This document shows positions 1 through 9,859 of a DNA stretch of 64,000 nt, piece after piece (position 1 is the first letter of the stretch; every line of letters begins with the position of its first letter). Made by a program: the position numbers and the translations under genes. Source of the stretch: Candidatus Dormiibacterota bacterium (lineage in GTDB: Bacteria; Chloroflexota; Dormibacteria; Dormibacterales; Dormibacteraceae); the NCBI GenBank assembly GCA_003169845.1, contig PNAG01000004.1, positions 1,184-65,183 of the forward strand, written 5' to 3'. The notes beneath the pieces are model-generated. The model was not told the DNA's origin, made no database searches, and saw only the letters and a list, made by a program, of their open reading frames with translations.

Positions 1-3000
1 CCTCGATCGCCTCCCGCCCGGAGTCGACGGAGATAACGTCCATGCCATGCCTCTCGAGCATGGCCGTCAAAGCGAAGATGTTCCGGATGTCGTCCTCGAC
101 CACCAGGACCCTGGTGCCTGCCAGCGAGCCGTCGGCAGCATCCGGCATGCGCGAGCTGAACACGAGCTCAGCGCCGGTGCTCGGTTCGGATGACGTGAGG
201 ATCGCGGCGATTTCTTCTCTGAGACGTTCGGGGGACCTAGCGTCCTTGATCACGATGCTCCTGGCGGCCTTGTTGAGCCTGGCCTCCTCCTTGCGAGTAA
301 GTTCGCGAGCCGTGTAGACGAGCAGCGGCGTCGAGCCCATCGCCTTGCTGGCCTCGAGCTCCGCGATCACCTTCCAGCCGCTGCTCCCCTGCAGTCCCAG
401 GTCGAGCACGACGCAGTCGAAGGCTTCCCTCGCCAGGAACTCCAGCGCCTCGTCGCCCGTCGCGACGGCCGTCGTGGCCGCGTTGACCGGCTTCATGAGA
501 TCGACGATGAACTGCCGATGCACAGGGTCGCCCTCGAGGACGAGCAGGCTCTTGGTGGCCTCGACCTGATGTGCTTCGGCCACCGGCGGAGATCCCCGGC
601 CCTGCCACGTACGGCTGCCGGCCGCGGCGACTGCGACCGCCCGGTTGGCACCCTCCGCCGGATCGTCCGACCAGCCGTTGGCCGTCCGCGAAGGTGAAAT
701 CCGGCCCGAACGCGCGGGCGACGAAACGGGGAGGTAGACGGTGAACGCACTGCCGACCCCCTGCTCGCTGTCGAGGCGGATCTCGCCTCCGAGCAGGCGG
801 GTCAGCTCGCGGCAGATGGACAGCCCAAGGCCCGTGCCGCCGTACTTGCGGCTGGTGGTCCCGTCGAGCTGCGCGAACGCTTCGAAGATCGATTGCTGCT
901 TCTCCGGCGGGATGCCAATGCCGGTGTCGATGACCCTGAAGGCGACCACGCCGGTGGCCTGATTGAGAGCCTCGTTGCCTGGATTCCAGCCCGAGGTGGC
1001 TGGCTGAGCCACGAACTCGACCCTCCCCCTCTCCGTGAACTTGAACGCGTTGCTCAGCAGGTTGTTGAGGACCTGCTGTAGCCGCTGCGGGTCGGTGGGG
1101 ATGGTCTCCCGCAGCCCTGGCCGCACGTCGATCGTGAAAGAGACATTGGTGGCGTCGGCGACATGCCGGAACGTTCGCTCCAGCATCGGTTTCAGCTGCG
1201 CCAGGGGCCAGTTCGAGATTTCCAGCGCAATGGTGCCGGACTCGATCTTCGACAGGTCGAGGATGTCGTTGATGAGCTTTAGGAGGTCGGTTCCCGAAGC
1301 GCGGATGATCGTCGCGAACTCGATCTGCTTTGGCAGCAGGTTCCCATCCGGGTTGGCCGCCAGCTCCTGTGCCAAGATCAGAAGGCTGTTGAGCGGCGTG
1401 CGGAGCTCGTGCGACATGTTGGCAAGGAACTCCGACTTGTAGCGCGAGGTGATCTCGAGCTGCGCGGCCTTCTGCTCCACAAGGGTCTTGGCCGACTCGA
1501 CCTCGTTCCTGCGGTGGTCGATCTCCGCGTTTTGCTGCACCAGCTGCCGGGCTTTCTCCGCGAGCTCCTCGTTCGTCCGCTGCAGCCGGTCCTGCTGGCT
1601 CTGCAGTTCGTTGGCCACCGACTGCGACTGCTTCAGCAGCTCTTCTGTCCGGCTGTTGGCCTCGATCGTGTTGAGGACGATTCCGATGCTCTCCATGAGC
1701 TGGTCCAGGAAATCCAGATGAGTCGGGCTGAACGATCGGAACGAGGCGAGCTCGATCACAGCTCGCACGTCGCTCTCGAACAGGACCGGCAGCACGATGA
1801 TGTTTGCCGGAGTTGCCTCGCCAACGCCGGAGGTGATCCGGATGTAATCGGCGGGAACGTCGGTGACCTGGATGCGACGCTTCTCGAGCGCGCACTGGCC
1901 GATAAGGCCCTCTCCGAGGTTGAACTCCCTGGCCAGGTTCGTGCGTTGCTTGTAGGCGTAGCCCGCCTGGAAAGCGAGGCGCGGCGGACTGCCGTTCGAA
2001 CCGACCATTCCATAGAACACTCCATGCTCCGCGTGGACGAGGGGGGCGAGCTCGGAGAGGATCATCTTTGAGACGGTCATCGGGTCGCGCTGGCCCTGCA
2101 GCATGCGGGTGAACCGCGTCAGGTTCGTTTTCAGCCAGTCCTGCTCGGTGGTCTTCTCGGTGGTCTCCTTGAGGTTGTGGATCATTTCGTTGATGTTGTC
2201 TTTGAGGACTGCGACCTCTCCCCTTGCCTCGACACCGATCGAGCGTGTCAGGTCGCCCTTGGTGACGGCGGTTGCGACCTCAGCGATGGCTCTCACCTGG
2301 GTGGTCAGGGTCGCCGACAGCTGGTTGACGTTGTCGGTGAGGTCTCGCCACGTGCCGGCCGCGCCGGGCACCTTGGCCTGGCCGCCCAGCCGGCCCTCGA
2401 CGCCCACCTCGCGGGCGACGCTGGTCACCTGCTCCGCGAAGACGGCGAGGGTGTCGGTCATGCTGTTGATGGTGTCGGCCAGCTCGGCGATCTCGCCTTT
2501 CGCCTCGAGGGTGAGCTTGCCCCGCAGGTTGCCGTTGGCGACAGCGGTCACGACCCGGGCGATTCCGCGCACCTGCTCGGTCAGCTGACCGGCCATCAGG
2601 TTGACGTTGTCGGTGAGGTCTTTCCAGACACCGCCTACGCCGCGCACCTGCGCCTGGCCGCCGAGCTTGCCTTCGGTGCCCACCTCGCGCGCGACGCGGG
2701 TCACCTCAGAGCTGAAGGAGCGCAGCTGGTTGACCATCGTGTTCACGGTCTTAGCCGTCTCGAGGAACTGGCCCTGCAGCCGCCTGCCCTGGATCTCGAG
2801 AGCCATGGTCTGCGACAGGTCGCCGTTGGCCACCGCCCCGATGACTCGAACCATCTCGGTGTTGGGGCGGACCAGGTCCTCCACCATGTCGTTGACTGCC
2901 GCCAGGGTCGGCGCCCAGGCGGACCCCGCGTCGCCCATCGCCGTGCGGTCGACCTGACCTTCTTTGCCGACCCGCCGGCTCAGCCGGCGGATCGCGCGCT

Positions 3001-3199
3001 CGAGCCGCTGGTTCGACTCAATGACCTCGTTGATCGCGTTGGCGACCTGGCGGGCGGAGCCGGTGTACACGTTCGGCATACGTGCGGAGAAGTCACCCTT
3101 CTTCACCGCCGCGAGCACGCTCAGCGCGATCTTGGCATCGATGGTGGCGGAGGTTGCATCGCGCCCTGCTCGTGATTTGACTGCGGTGGTTGACGCCAT
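1..3199 (-). CDS. Multi-HAMP hybrid sensor histidine kinase (partial, runs off the left edge)
   Basis: The frame is open from an ATG at 3199, preceded by a purine-rich AAGGAAGGAAG, to base 1, so at least 1066 residues are present and the C-terminus is missing. In order: about four HAMP-type repeats (roughly residues 25-330, with recurring NGDL/NGNL/KGDL turns), a GAF-like domain (345-500), a coiled coil, HisKA with [11 protein letters not shown] (His near 597), HATPase_c with [16 protein letters not shown] and GGTGLGLSI, a first receiver domain (Asp in VVLDLGL near 930) and the start of a second (VLVVEDD near 1030). No transmembrane segment is seen, so it is probably a cytoplasmic multistep phosphorelay kinase. 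It lies 51 bp after another kinase gene and is probably cotranscribed with it. The signal sensed is unknown. Confidence 0.9.
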   Translation of the reverse strand, partial: MASTTAVKSRAGRDATSATIDAKIALSVLAAVKKGDFSARMPNVYTGSARQVANAINEVIESNQRLERAIRRLSRRVGKEGQVDRTAMGDAGSAWAPTLAAVNDMVEDLVRPNTEMVRVIGAVANGDLSQTMALEIQGRRLQGQFLETAKTVNTMVNQLRSFSSEVTRVAREVGTEGKLGGQAQVRGVGGVWKDLTDNVNLMAGQLTEQVRGIARVVTAVANGNLRGKLTLEAKGEIAELADTINSMTDTLAVFAEQVTSVAREVGVEGRLGGQAKVPGAAGTWRDLTDNVNQLSATLTTQVRAIAEVATAVTKGDLTRSIGVEARGEVAVLKDNINEMIHNLKETTEKTTEQDWLKTNLTRFTRMLQGQRDPMTVSKMILSELAPLVHAEHGVFYGMVGSNGSPPRLAFQAGYAYKQRTNLAREFNLGEGLIGQCALEKRRIQVTDVPADYIRITSGVGEATPANIIVLPVLFESDVRAVIELASFRSFSPTHLDFLDQLMESIGIVLNTIEANSRTEELLKQSQSVANELQSQQDRLQRTNEELAEKARQLVQQNAEIDHRRNEVESAKTLVEQKAAQLEITSRYKSEFLANMSHELRTPLNSLLILAQELAANPDGNLLPKQIEFATIIRASGTDLLKLINDILDLSKIESGTIALEISNWPLAQLKPMLERTFRHVADATNVSFTIDVRPGLRETIPTDPQRLQQVLNNLLSNAFKFTERGRVEFVAQPATSGWNPGNEALNQATGVVAFRVIDTGIGIPPEKQQSIFEAFAQLDGTTSRKYGGTGLGLSICRELTRLLGGEIRLDSEQGVGSAFTVYLPVSSPARSGRISPSRTANGWSDDPAEGANRAVAVAAAGSRTWQGRGSPPVAEAHQVEATKSLLVLEGDPVHRQFIVDLMKPVNAATTAVATGDEALEFLAREAFDCVVLDLGLQGSSGWKVIAELEASKAMGSTPLLVYTARELTRKEEARLNKAARSIVIKDARSPERLREEIAAILTSSEPSTGAELVFSSRMPDAADGSLAGTRVLVVEDDIRNIFALTAMLERHGMDVISVDSGREAIE

Positions 3200-3250
3200 C
3201 TTCCTTCCTTCCTTGCCTTCGTCTTTCGGAGATCTAGCGGTGGCTGACTG

Positions 3251-4561
3251 TCACAGGCTTTGGGGGACCCAGAATTCGACCTTTGCGCCCGCCCCGGGCT
3301 CGCTCGTGATGTGGCACCAGCCACCCGCCAGCTGCGCGCGCTCGCGCATCGCCAGCAGCCCCGGGTGCCCGAGCAGGTGTTCCGATTCGGCGACCACGAA
3401 CCCCGTGCCGTCGTCCGTGATCTGGACCCTGATGCCGCCGTCCATCGACTCGGCGGCGACGATGACCCGGGTCGCGTGCGCGTGCTTCTCGACGTTTGTG
3501 AGGGCCTCGGAAACGTTCTTCATGACGAGCCCTTCGATGACCTCTGGGACGTCGGCTGGGAGACGCAGATCGCTGTGAGTCTCGATGCCCGAGCTGAGCC
3601 GCATCGATTCGAGCCGTTCGCCGATTGCGTCCTTGAGGTCGCGGCGAAGCTCCAGTGCTTCCGGGCTCACGTTGATCAGAAGCCGCCGCAGCGAGTCTTC
3701 GACTTTCCTGAGCGTGTTGCGAAGCTGATCGAGCTGGACCGCCTGGTGGCTCCCGTTGGCCTCCGCCCGGATCCGCTCCAGCTGCAGCTCGGCGCCGGTG
3801 AGCAGCTGGAGCGAGTCGTCATGGATGGCGCTCGCAAAGCGCCGCCTGGCCTCGTCCCCACCCGCAGCCACGTTGTTGAGAAGACGCCGCCGCGCGGCCA
3901 CGGTCTCCTCGAGCCGGACTGCCGTCTGAGCCAGCTCGTCCTCGGCCTCCTTGTACTGCCAGACGAGGCCTGTAGCCATGGCAGCCAGGCGCAGCACCCG
4001 GACGTCATTGGCGCTGAACCCGCGCTTCGAGTGATAGGCGACCACAGCGCCGATCCGTCTCTCCCCTGCGCGCCACGACACCGCGATCGAGCTCTTCACG
4101 TCGGCGAGCCCACATGCGTGCCAGAAGTCGTCCAGCTCGACCGACGTTCCCCTGCCGAGCTGCAGGTCGTCTCGGAACACGACCTTCTCCATGACTCGCT
4201 CGCCGCCTGCCTCGATCTCCAGTCGCATCTCGTGGATGGGAGACGTTTCGCCGAAACCGAAGGGGGACGGCTGCACGGTGAGGGCGCCGCGTGGCCCGAG
4301 AACCCAGAACGCAACCTTGGCGGCGCCCACCTGCTCGGCGATCGCTTCCCCGAGCCTGAGGAAGAACGCCGGAAGGTCCTCGTCGGCGTCCAGGTATGAG
4401 GAGACGGCCGTGAGGGCGGCATGCGCGGCGTCGTGCGCTTTCTGGATGCGAACGTCGGAGCGCGTCCTTGGCTTTGGGCTGGGCTCGCCTGAGGAGCCGG
4501 CGTGTGCTCCGTTCGCGGCGAGCGCCACTTCCCCGCCGACTCGCAGTGCGGCTGCCTCCAC
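3251..4561 (-). CDS. GAF-domain sensor histidine kinase (HisKA_3/NarX type)
   Basis: This 436-residue soluble kinase has a GAF sensor domain (about residues 45-195), a short coiled coil, a HisKA_3 dimerisation domain with phospho-acceptor motif AIHDDSLQ (His near 245), and a HATPase_c domain with N-box ALTNVEKH, G1 box ITDDGTGF and G2 box GHPGLLAMRERA. It ends EFWVPQSL. Such kinases pair with NarL/LuxR-type regulators, but none lies next to it; the next gene is the multi-HAMP hybrid kinase. It closely resembles the kinase at 31300-33090, whose C-terminus is EFWMPTG. The ligand is not evident. Confidence 0.9.
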   Translation of the reverse strand: MEAAALRVGGEVALAANGAHAGSSGEPSPKPRTRSDVRIQKAHDAAHAALTAVSSYLDADEDLPAFFLRLGEAIAEQVGAAKVAFWVLGPRGALTVQPSPFGFGETSPIHEMRLEIEAGGERVMEKVVFRDDLQLGRGTSVELDDFWHACGLADVKSSIAVSWRAGERRIGAVVAYHSKRGFSANDVRVLRLAAMATGLVWQYKEAEDELAQTAVRLEETVAARRRLLNNVAAGGDEARRRFASAIHDDSLQLLTGAELQLERIRAEANGSHQAVQLDQLRNTLRKVEDSLRRLLINVSPEALELRRDLKDAIGERLESMRLSSGIETHSDLRLPADVPEVIEGLVMKNVSEALTNVEKHAHATRVIVAAESMDGGIRVQITDDGTGFVVAESEHLLGHPGLLAMRERAQLAGGWCHITSEPGAGAKVEFWVPQSL

Positions 4562-4751
4562 TTGCCCCTCCAGGCGAAATTTGTCGATCTACATCAAATC
4601 GGCTTGGGGTGGGCGACGTCACCGTACAAGTGAGGTATTCGTGGCGAGAGTGCGGCTGGGGCCCGATTCGCCAGAAAGTGGCGTGCCCGGCCTCTCGCGA
4701 GGCGGGCACACCTAAGAAACGTGCCGGCCGTACGCCTTACCCGCGTGGCCG

Positions 4752-4790
4752 GACAAGAAAAGACCGGGCCCGCGACGTGCGAGCCCGGTC
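4752..4790 (-). terminator. Rho-independent terminator for the LAETG protein gene
   Basis: GACCGGGC at 4762-4769 pairs with GCCCGGTC at 4783-4790. On the minus strand the stem is followed by TTTTCTTGTC. It lies just after the stop codon of the gene at 4804-6288. Confidence 0.8.
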
Positions 4791-4803
4791 CGGGTTGGTA
4801 GGT

Positions 4804-6288
4804 CTAGGAGCGCCGGCGCCGGATGCCGATGCCGCCCAGCAGGGCCATGACGGCCCCCAGGACCCCTCCCGCGATGGGAGCCCCTGTCTCGGCGAGGGTC
4901 ACTCCGCCTGTCGTCGCCGTCGCGCCCAGGACTGAGCCTGACGCGCCGGTGTTCGTAGCGCTCGAACCGAGAACGGTTCCCGATCCGACAGTGCCGGAGC
5001 CTGAGCCTGTGGTGCCCGTGCCCGCGCCGACCGTGCCGGAGCCTGAGCCGCCGCCCGTCCCGCCGACGGTCTCGGTTGAGCCGGTGGTGTTGCCGGTGCT
5101 GGCTCCCGTGCTCTCGGTGCCGCCGCTGACTCCGCCCGTCGCGGTCGAGCCGGTGGTGTTGCCGGTGCTGGCCCCGGTGCTGTTGCCGCCGCCGACCCCG
5201 GTGGAGCCGGACGCGGTGCTGCCGGTGGTGTTGCCGGTCGAGGCTCCGGTCGAGGTGCCGCCACCGCTGACTCCGCCCGTCGCGGTCGAGCCGGTAGTGT
5301 TGCCGGTGCTGGCCCCGGTGCTGTTGCCGCCGCCGACCCCGGTGGAGCCGGACGCGGTGCTGCCGGTGGTGTTGCCGGTCGAGGCTCCGGTCGAGGTGTC
5401 GCCCGTGACGCGAACGCTGCTCGTCGTCACCGTGCTGCCCGTCGTGTTTCCGGTGCTCGTGCCCGTGCTGGCGTCCTCGTTGCTGTCCTTGACCTTGGTC
5501 TTATCGTCTCCGTTGCCGGTCTTGCCGCCCGCGACATCTCCCCTGGAATCGGAGTTGCCCTCACCAGCCTCCTTGTGAGTCGCCTTGCCGGTGATGACGG
5601 TCATGACGGGCGCGACGCCCTTGCTGTTGCCGTTGGCTTTGCCATCGCCGCTCGCTTTGGCGCCACCGTTGTCCTGGGCCTTGGCAGACATGTCGCCACT
5701 GGCACTTGCCTTGGCGCCGCCGTTGTCCTTGGCCTTGACCGTCACCTCAGTGCCGGCGGCTGAGGCATTGCCGTTGCCGTCGCCTCCCGCCTTGACCGCG
5801 GTGCCCCCGTCGCCGCTTGCCTTGACGTCGCTGTTGGCTTTGGCGCTGTTGTCGGGCTTCGCCACTACGACGACCGGCGCAACCGCGCTCCCGCTGTTCG
5901 CCTGACCGTTGCCCGACGTTTTGACGCTGGCGCCGCCGCCGCCGCTCGGGGCCTTGGTGCCGGTGTCGGCCTTGCCCGCGGCACTGCCGCTCGCCTGGCC
6001 CGCCCCCGAGGAGCCCACTGTGGTCTTGGGCTTGCCCTTGCCATCGCTGTTGCCGTCACCGCCGATCTGGTAGTCGCCCTTCACCATCGGGCTGTCCTGG
6101 CGATGAACTACAGCTGAGGCGCTGGTCCTGTCCTGGGCTTTGCCCTGGCCGTGCGAGTTGTCCGCGGCCAATGCGGGCGACGTGCGGGCCATCATCAGGA
6201 AAACTCCGGCCATCAGCACAAACGCGTTGACGGCCAGGCGTCGCGCAAGCACAGGCCGACTCGCTAGATATTCGCCGAACGCTCTCAA
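4804..6288 (-). CDS. Repeat-rich secreted protein with LAETG cell-wall sorting signal
   Basis: This is a 494-residue Gly/Ser/Thr/Ala-rich protein. A signal peptide occupies about residues 1-41 (basic start, hydrophobic core, ending SPALA). The body is low complexity, with tandem STGASTGNTTGS blocks. The C-terminus is a textbook sorting signal: LAETG near 464, a hydrophobic stretch, then RRRRS. LAxTG is the motif favoured by class E sortases, so covalent attachment to the wall is inferred; the only sortase in the window, at 42154, looks more like class F. The start is TTG at 6288, chosen because GGAGGT lies six bases upstream. A terminator follows the gene and a divergent phosphotransferase gene lies upstream. 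No enzymatic domain is seen; it is probably a stalk or matrix protein. Confidence 0.75.
   Translation of the reverse strand: MRAFGEYLASRPVLARRLAVNAFVLMAGVFLMMARTSPALAADNSHGQGKAQDRTSASAVVHRQDSPMVKGDYQIGGDGNSDGKGKPKTTVGSSGAGQASGSAAGKADTGTKAPSGGGGASVKTSGNGQANSGSAVAPVVVVAKPDNSAKANSDVKASGDGGTAVKAGGDGNGNASAAGTEVTVKAKDNGGAKASASGDMSAKAQDNGGAKASGDGKANGNSKGVAPVMTVITGKATHKEAGEGNSDSRGDVAGGKTGNGDDKTKVKDSNEDASTGTSTGNTTGSTVTTSSVRVTGDTSTGASTGNTTGSTASGSTGVGGGNSTGASTGNTTGSTATGGVSGGGTSTGASTGNTTGSTASGSTGVGGGNSTGASTGNTTGSTATGGVSGGTESTGASTGNTTGSTETVGGTGGGSGSGTVGAGTGTTGSGSGTVGSGTVLGSSATNTGASGSVLGATATTGGVTLAETGAPIAGGVLGAVMALLGGIGIRRRRS
5131..5412. repeat. 141-bp in-frame tandem repeat
   Basis: Two nearly identical copies of a 141-bp (47-codon) unit start at 5131 and 5272, inside the LAETG protein gene. 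Each copy is itself built from shorter Gly/Ser/Thr blocks. The high nucleotide identity suggests recent unit duplication and possible length variation between strains. Confidence 0.8.
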
Positions 6289-6343
6289 AAGCCCACCTCC
6301 ACATGGATATGAGCGATTGCCTCGCCGCCATCCTGGACATGGG

Positions 6344-6360
6344 CCACGTTTTCAACGTGG
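6344..6360. promoter_or_regulatory. Inverted repeat in the divergent promoter region
   Basis: CCACGTT-TTC-AACGTGG is a perfect 7-bp inverted repeat with a 3-base centre. It lies between the divergent genes at 6288 (minus) and 6413 (plus), so it could be a shared operator. No T-run follows, so it is not a terminator. Confidence 0.45.
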
Positions 6361-6412
6361 ATATGTCGCAGAACGCCCCGCTCAGCGTTCCCTAGTAGGG
6401 CAATCCCTTGAC

Positions 6413-7756
6413 ATGACAACGCAAACACCAACTCTTGTAACCATGGGCGAGGCCACGGACAAAGCGTCCGTGGCGGGATTCGTCGAAGAGATGCTCGACG
6501 GCTCCGGCTGGGAACTGAGCCGCGTCAAGCGACGCTCATCCCGGTTCGAGCCGCCGGACTCCTACTGGACGCTTTTCGACATCGCCATTAATAAGGACGC
6601 GGAGGAGCGCCGCCTGAGGCTGGTGGCCAAGGGGGCCCTGAATCCCGCGGCCTGGGACCGGCTCAGCTCACAGCTCGCGGCGCATGGAGCGGACCGTCGA
6701 TGCGATCCGATCGGCGGACTGGGCTACCCGCGACTGTTTCCAGAGTCCCAACACGCTTACTGGTTCTACCCGTTCGACCCGGCCATGCCCGGCCTTTCGG
6801 AAGCGGCCGACCCGGTCCGCATGGCGCGCGTGCTCGTCGGTCTGAACGACAACAACACCGCGGAGCTCCTAGCGGTGGCGCGCCGGCTGAATATCGAACG
6901 CGTCCGATACATGCCCGAGATTGGCGCTATCCTCCGGTACAGGCTGGACGGCCCCGGCGCCCAGATGGACATCTACGGCAAGGCTCAGCCCGGCAATCGC
7001 GGACTTCGCACCCACCGCATCGTGAAGGCGTTGTGGCAGGCGGCCGAGAACCATCCCGGCTACTTGAATCTGCCGCGGCAGCTTGGATTCGTGGACCACC
7101 TCGGACTCCTGCTCGAGCAGCGCGTCCGCGGCAATCCCGTGAGCGGCAACCGTGCGAACACCGAGTTCATGCAGCTGGGCTACGCAGCGGCAGAAGCCCT
7201 GGCCGTCATCCACGAATCGAGGATCGATGTCGAAGGCGTGATCAGCATCGAAAATGAGGTGGCACGGCTCGATCGTGTAGCGGAGCAGTTCACGTACGTG
7301 CTGCCGGTTGGTCACTTCCTCCTGACCGATCTCATCGCCCACATGCGTCATCGCGTGCGCAAGACCGAGGTGGAGGAAATCCTGCCCACCCATGGCGACC
7401 TTAAGTACGACCAGTTCATCCACCACAACGGCGAGTTCACCCTGATCGACTTCGACTACTTCGCAATGGCCGAGACCAGCTATGACCTCGGCAAGTTCTG
7501 CGCTTATACCGTCCCGTCGTCGCCCAAGGATTGGAAGGAATCCGTCGCGGCCGACGAGACTCGAGCGACTTTCATCCGCCGCTACCTCGAGTTGCGGCCC
7601 CAGGCGACTTTGCAGCGTTTCGCTGTTTACGAGGCGCTTCAGCTGGCGTTGCGCGCCATGGCCTCGATGTGGGCCCAATCGCCGGGATGGGAACGAGTCG
7701 CCGAAACGTTTCTTGTCATGGCGTTCGAGCGATTGCAGAGCAGACTCCCCGAATGA
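6413..7756 (+). CDS. APH/choline-kinase-like phosphotransferase
   Basis: The C-terminal half has the kinase-like signature of the aminoglycoside phosphotransferase fold: THGDLKYDQ near residue 326 (catalytic Asp), then LIDFDYFAMAETSYDLGKF near 345 (metal-binding Asp). The N-terminal half is less conserved. The frame is open upstream to 6140, but that stretch overlaps the divergent gene, so I prefer the ATG at 6413 (447 residues); ATG 6443 is an alternative. No Shine-Dalgarno is visible before either, so a leaderless message is possible. The substrate cannot be told: members phosphorylate aminoglycosides, choline, sugars or maltose. An antibiotic-resistance role should not be assumed. Confidence 0.75.
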   Translation: MTTQTPTLVTMGEATDKASVAGFVEEMLDGSGWELSRVKRRSSRFEPPDSYWTLFDIAINKDAEERRLRLVAKGALNPAAWDRLSSQLAAHGADRRCDPIGGLGYPRLFPESQHAYWFYPFDPAMPGLSEAADPVRMARVLVGLNDNNTAELLAVARRLNIERVRYMPEIGAILRYRLDGPGAQMDIYGKAQPGNRGLRTHRIVKALWQAAENHPGYLNLPRQLGFVDHLGLLLEQRVRGNPVSGNRANTEFMQLGYAAAEALAVIHESRIDVEGVISIENEVARLDRVAEQFTYVLPVGHFLLTDLIAHMRHRVRKTEVEEILPTHGDLKYDQFIHHNGEFTLIDFDYFAMAETSYDLGKFCAYTVPSSPKDWKESVAADETRATFIRRYLELRPQATLQRFAVYEALQLALRAMASMWAQSPGWERVAETFLVMAFERLQSRLPE

Positions 7757-7863
7757 TCGAGTCGGGGCCTCGAAACGAGTCTATTTACGCCCGCGAACAA
7801 CCGATTTACAAGCTTTAACCCAACCACCGCCGGAGAGCCATCTGCCCGCCGGCATACTCTCGC

Positions 7864-8508
7864 GTGCGCATGCGGGTTTTCCCTTGGCTGGCGGCAACGG
7901 GTGTTTTGGTCGCGCTCGGCTGGAGCACGTGGTCTGTCATCCACCAAGGCGCGAACAGCGCACACCCCTTGACCGCATCGAGGCACCCGGTCGTGTCGAC
8001 GGGACCCTACAAGGGTGTTGACTACAACGACCCTGCGCCTCAGCGCATGATCCCGCGGCCGAGCCCGGATCCCAGCCCCACGCCTCCAAGGGCGCCGGCC
8101 CCGCAGCCGGCCGCCCCGGTCCGTCACGTCGCTCCGGCGTCGCCTGCCATCGCCGTGCGCACCACGCAGCAGGCCCTGATCAACCAGGACCGCGCTCGCT
8201 ACGGGCTCCCTCCGCTGACCTGGAGCTCGTGTCTGTACAGCGTGGCCGTGAGCAACGCCCAGCGAATGGCCGCTCAGGGCTTCATCTCGCATACCAATGG
8301 CCCCAGCGTTGATCTTTCATGCGGGCTCGGCCACCAGGCTGGGGAGAACATTGGCGACTGGTCGGCCGGAATCAACGACACCCAGCTCAACACCATGTTC
8401 ATGAACAGCCCGGAACACCGGGCCAATATCCTCGGGCCGTACCACTACGTGGCCACCGCATGGGCGGTCTCCAACGGATACGGCTACATAGCGGTGGAGT
8501 TCACCTAG
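7864..8508 (+). CDS. Secreted CAP/SCP-domain protein
   Basis: This 214-residue protein starts at GTG 7864 (or ATG 7870). A single hydrophobic N-terminal segment (about residues 5-25) serves as signal or anchor. A Pro-rich linker (about 55-95) leads to a CAP domain (98-214) with typical motifs: INQDRARYGLPPL, HTNG, GENIG and MNSPEHRANIL. Bacterial CAP proteins are extracellular and their biochemical role is mostly unknown. It stands alone between the phosphotransferase gene and transposase debris. Confidence 0.85.
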   Translation: MRMRVFPWLAATGVLVALGWSTWSVIHQGANSAHPLTASRHPVVSTGPYKGVDYNDPAPQRMIPRPSPDPSPTPPRAPAPQPAAPVRHVAPASPAIAVRTTQQALINQDRARYGLPPLTWSSCLYSVAVSNAQRMAAQGFISHTNGPSVDLSCGLGHQAGENIGDWSAGINDTQLNTMFMNSPEHRANILGPYHYVATAWAVSNGYGYIAVEFT

Positions 8509-8580
8509 CTGTATTTCGCGGAGTTTTTGAGACTCCAAGCGCTATGCCGCCCGCATTTGGCCGACCAGTCCTGAAGGTGT

Positions 8581-8851
8581 TCAAGAGCGGGGGATGTTCT
8601 CGAAGCCTCGGTTGGTGAACGGGGTACCGTCGAAACGTTCGGCTGGGCTAGCCAGCCAATTGCTCCAGAGAGGCGGTGGTAGTTGTGGTAGGCCGCAAAG
8701 CGGTTGAGAGCTACTTCCGCCTCCTCTAGCGAACAGAAGACCTCGCGATCCAGGACCTCAGCCTGGAGCAGCTTCCAAAAGCGTTCGATCTTGCCGTTTG
8801 TCCAGGGCGAGTTGATCTGAGTCCGAATGGGTAGCCGATAGCCATGAGGTA
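8581..8851 (-). pseudogene. Transposase C-terminal remnant (integrase catalytic core)
   Basis: Reading down from 8851, one frame gives a DDE integrase-core end (INSPWTNGKIERFWKLL, then the AAYHNYHRLSGAIGW region). After a frameshift near 8650 a second frame continues with PAERFDGTPFTNRGFENIP to a stop at 8581. The N-terminal two thirds and any terminal inverted repeats are absent. It is a dead insertion-sequence fragment of IS481/IS3-like type. Confidence 0.75.
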
Positions 8852-8872
8852 GTAAGAAACAGACCAGGCAGA

Positions 8873-8932
8873 CTACTCGTAGTGCGCGCTGTAGCCCGGA
8901 TACTTGGGGTTGCCAAGGCCATGCGTCCGAAC
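8873..8932 (-). pseudogene. Fragment of a second C39-like peptidase gene
   Basis: Nineteen codons read VRTHGLGNPKYPGYSAHYE and end at TAG 8873. They match residues of the intact peptidase next door (VRTHGLGNAHYPGYSSHYE) but lie on the opposite strand and differ at several positions, so this is a diverged paralogue rather than a fresh copy. It abuts the transposase remnant, which suggests rearrangement. Confidence 0.55.
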
Positions 8933-9016
8933 CCCGATAGGTAGCCCCGCCTGCCTGGGCGTTTCTAAGAGGACGAGGCGGGTGGGTACGCCATCCCGGG
9001 CAGCAGGGAGGTCGAA

Positions 9017-9859
9017 ATGGGAGTCATGGCCAGGCGCGCAGACATCCGGCCGTCGCGCGGCGTGGGGTGGGGTGGAATCGGGATCGCCGTGCTGATGGCC
9101 GTGATCGTGGGCGGCGGGTCCGGCCTCCTCGTCCGCCACTACATGCAGCGCGAGGCGCCCGCGCCCCTCCCTGGGGTGACCGCGCTGCACCCGCAGCCGC
9201 TCCAGCCGGTTGAGGTCGGCCCTGGGACGATGCCGACCCCCGAGGCGCTTCCCAGCCACGCCCTTCTCCAGGTGCCCTTCACCACCCAGGCGCCGCTGAA
9301 CAACTGGGCCCAGCACCAGGAGAGCTGCGAGGCAGCGAACCTGACAATGCTGGTCGCCTACTGGAAGCACGACACCTCGGTGGTGATCGAGCCTCACGCC
9401 GCCGACGCGGCGATCCGGCAGATTGATGCGTGGAAGGCGCAGCCCGACTTGAACGACGTCTTGATGGGCGAGCTCGCGCAGCAGCACTTCGGCTATATCT
9501 ACCGGCTCGTGCCCAACGACCCGCAGGTCATCGCGGAGCAGCTGGCAGCCGGCCGGCCGCTTCTCGCCGAGGTGCGCACGCACGGGCTCGGCAATGCGCA
9601 CTACCCCGGGTACAGCTCGCATTACGAGCAGACCGGGTGGTCGGTGCCGCACTTCGTTCTGATCATCGGCTACGACAACACCGGGGTCTGGCTCAACGAT
9701 CCCGGGATCTCGTGGGGCCGCGGCTATCACATCAGCTACGCGCAGCTGGCGCACGCGATCGACGACCTCGACCAGCATCACCCTGCCCTCAACGAGGGCC
9801 AGGTCCTGCTGCTGATCGCGCCCGAGACACCAGTCGCGGTGAAGCCGGGAAACGTCTAG
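9017..9859 (+). CDS. Membrane-anchored C39-like (papain-fold) peptidase
   Basis: This 280-residue protein has one N-terminal membrane segment (about residues 18-42), a Pro-rich linker and a peptidase_C39_2-type domain (about 85-270). Candidate catalytic residues are Cys near 104 in QESCEAANLTM, His near 211 in SVPHFVLIIGYD and the acid in WLNDPG near 227. The start ATG has GGGAGGT upstream. It lies just before the penicillin-binding protein gene, so it may act outside the cell on envelope proteins, but the substrate is unknown. It lacks a transporter, so it is not a bacteriocin-exporter peptidase. Confidence 0.8.
   Translation: MGVMARRADIRPSRGVGWGGIGIAVLMAVIVGGGSGLLVRHYMQREAPAPLPGVTALHPQPLQPVEVGPGTMPTPEALPSHALLQVPFTTQAPLNNWAQHQESCEAANLTMLVAYWKHDTSVVIEPHAADAAIRQIDAWKAQPDLNDVLMGELAQQHFGYIYRLVPNDPQVIAEQLAAGRPLLAEVRTHGLGNAHYPGYSSHYEQTGWSVPHFVLIIGYDNTGVWLNDPGISWGRGYHISYAQLAHAIDDLDQHHPALNEGQVLLLIAPETPVAVKPGNV

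Noticed and set aside
237..1895. Long minus frame of 552 residues
   Set aside because: It is Arg/Gly/Pro-rich and out of frame with the kinase motifs; the true reading frame runs from 3199 to the left edge.
5131..5412. Possible CRISPR or intergenic repeat
   Set aside because: It is an in-frame coding tandem repeat.
6408..6436. TTGACA promoter before the phosphotransferase
   Set aside because: No acceptable -10 at 16-18 bp spacing, and it overlaps the start codon.
8873..9781. Minus frame of 302 residues
   Set aside because: It is the antisense of the C39-like peptidase; only its last 19 codons have independent meaning.
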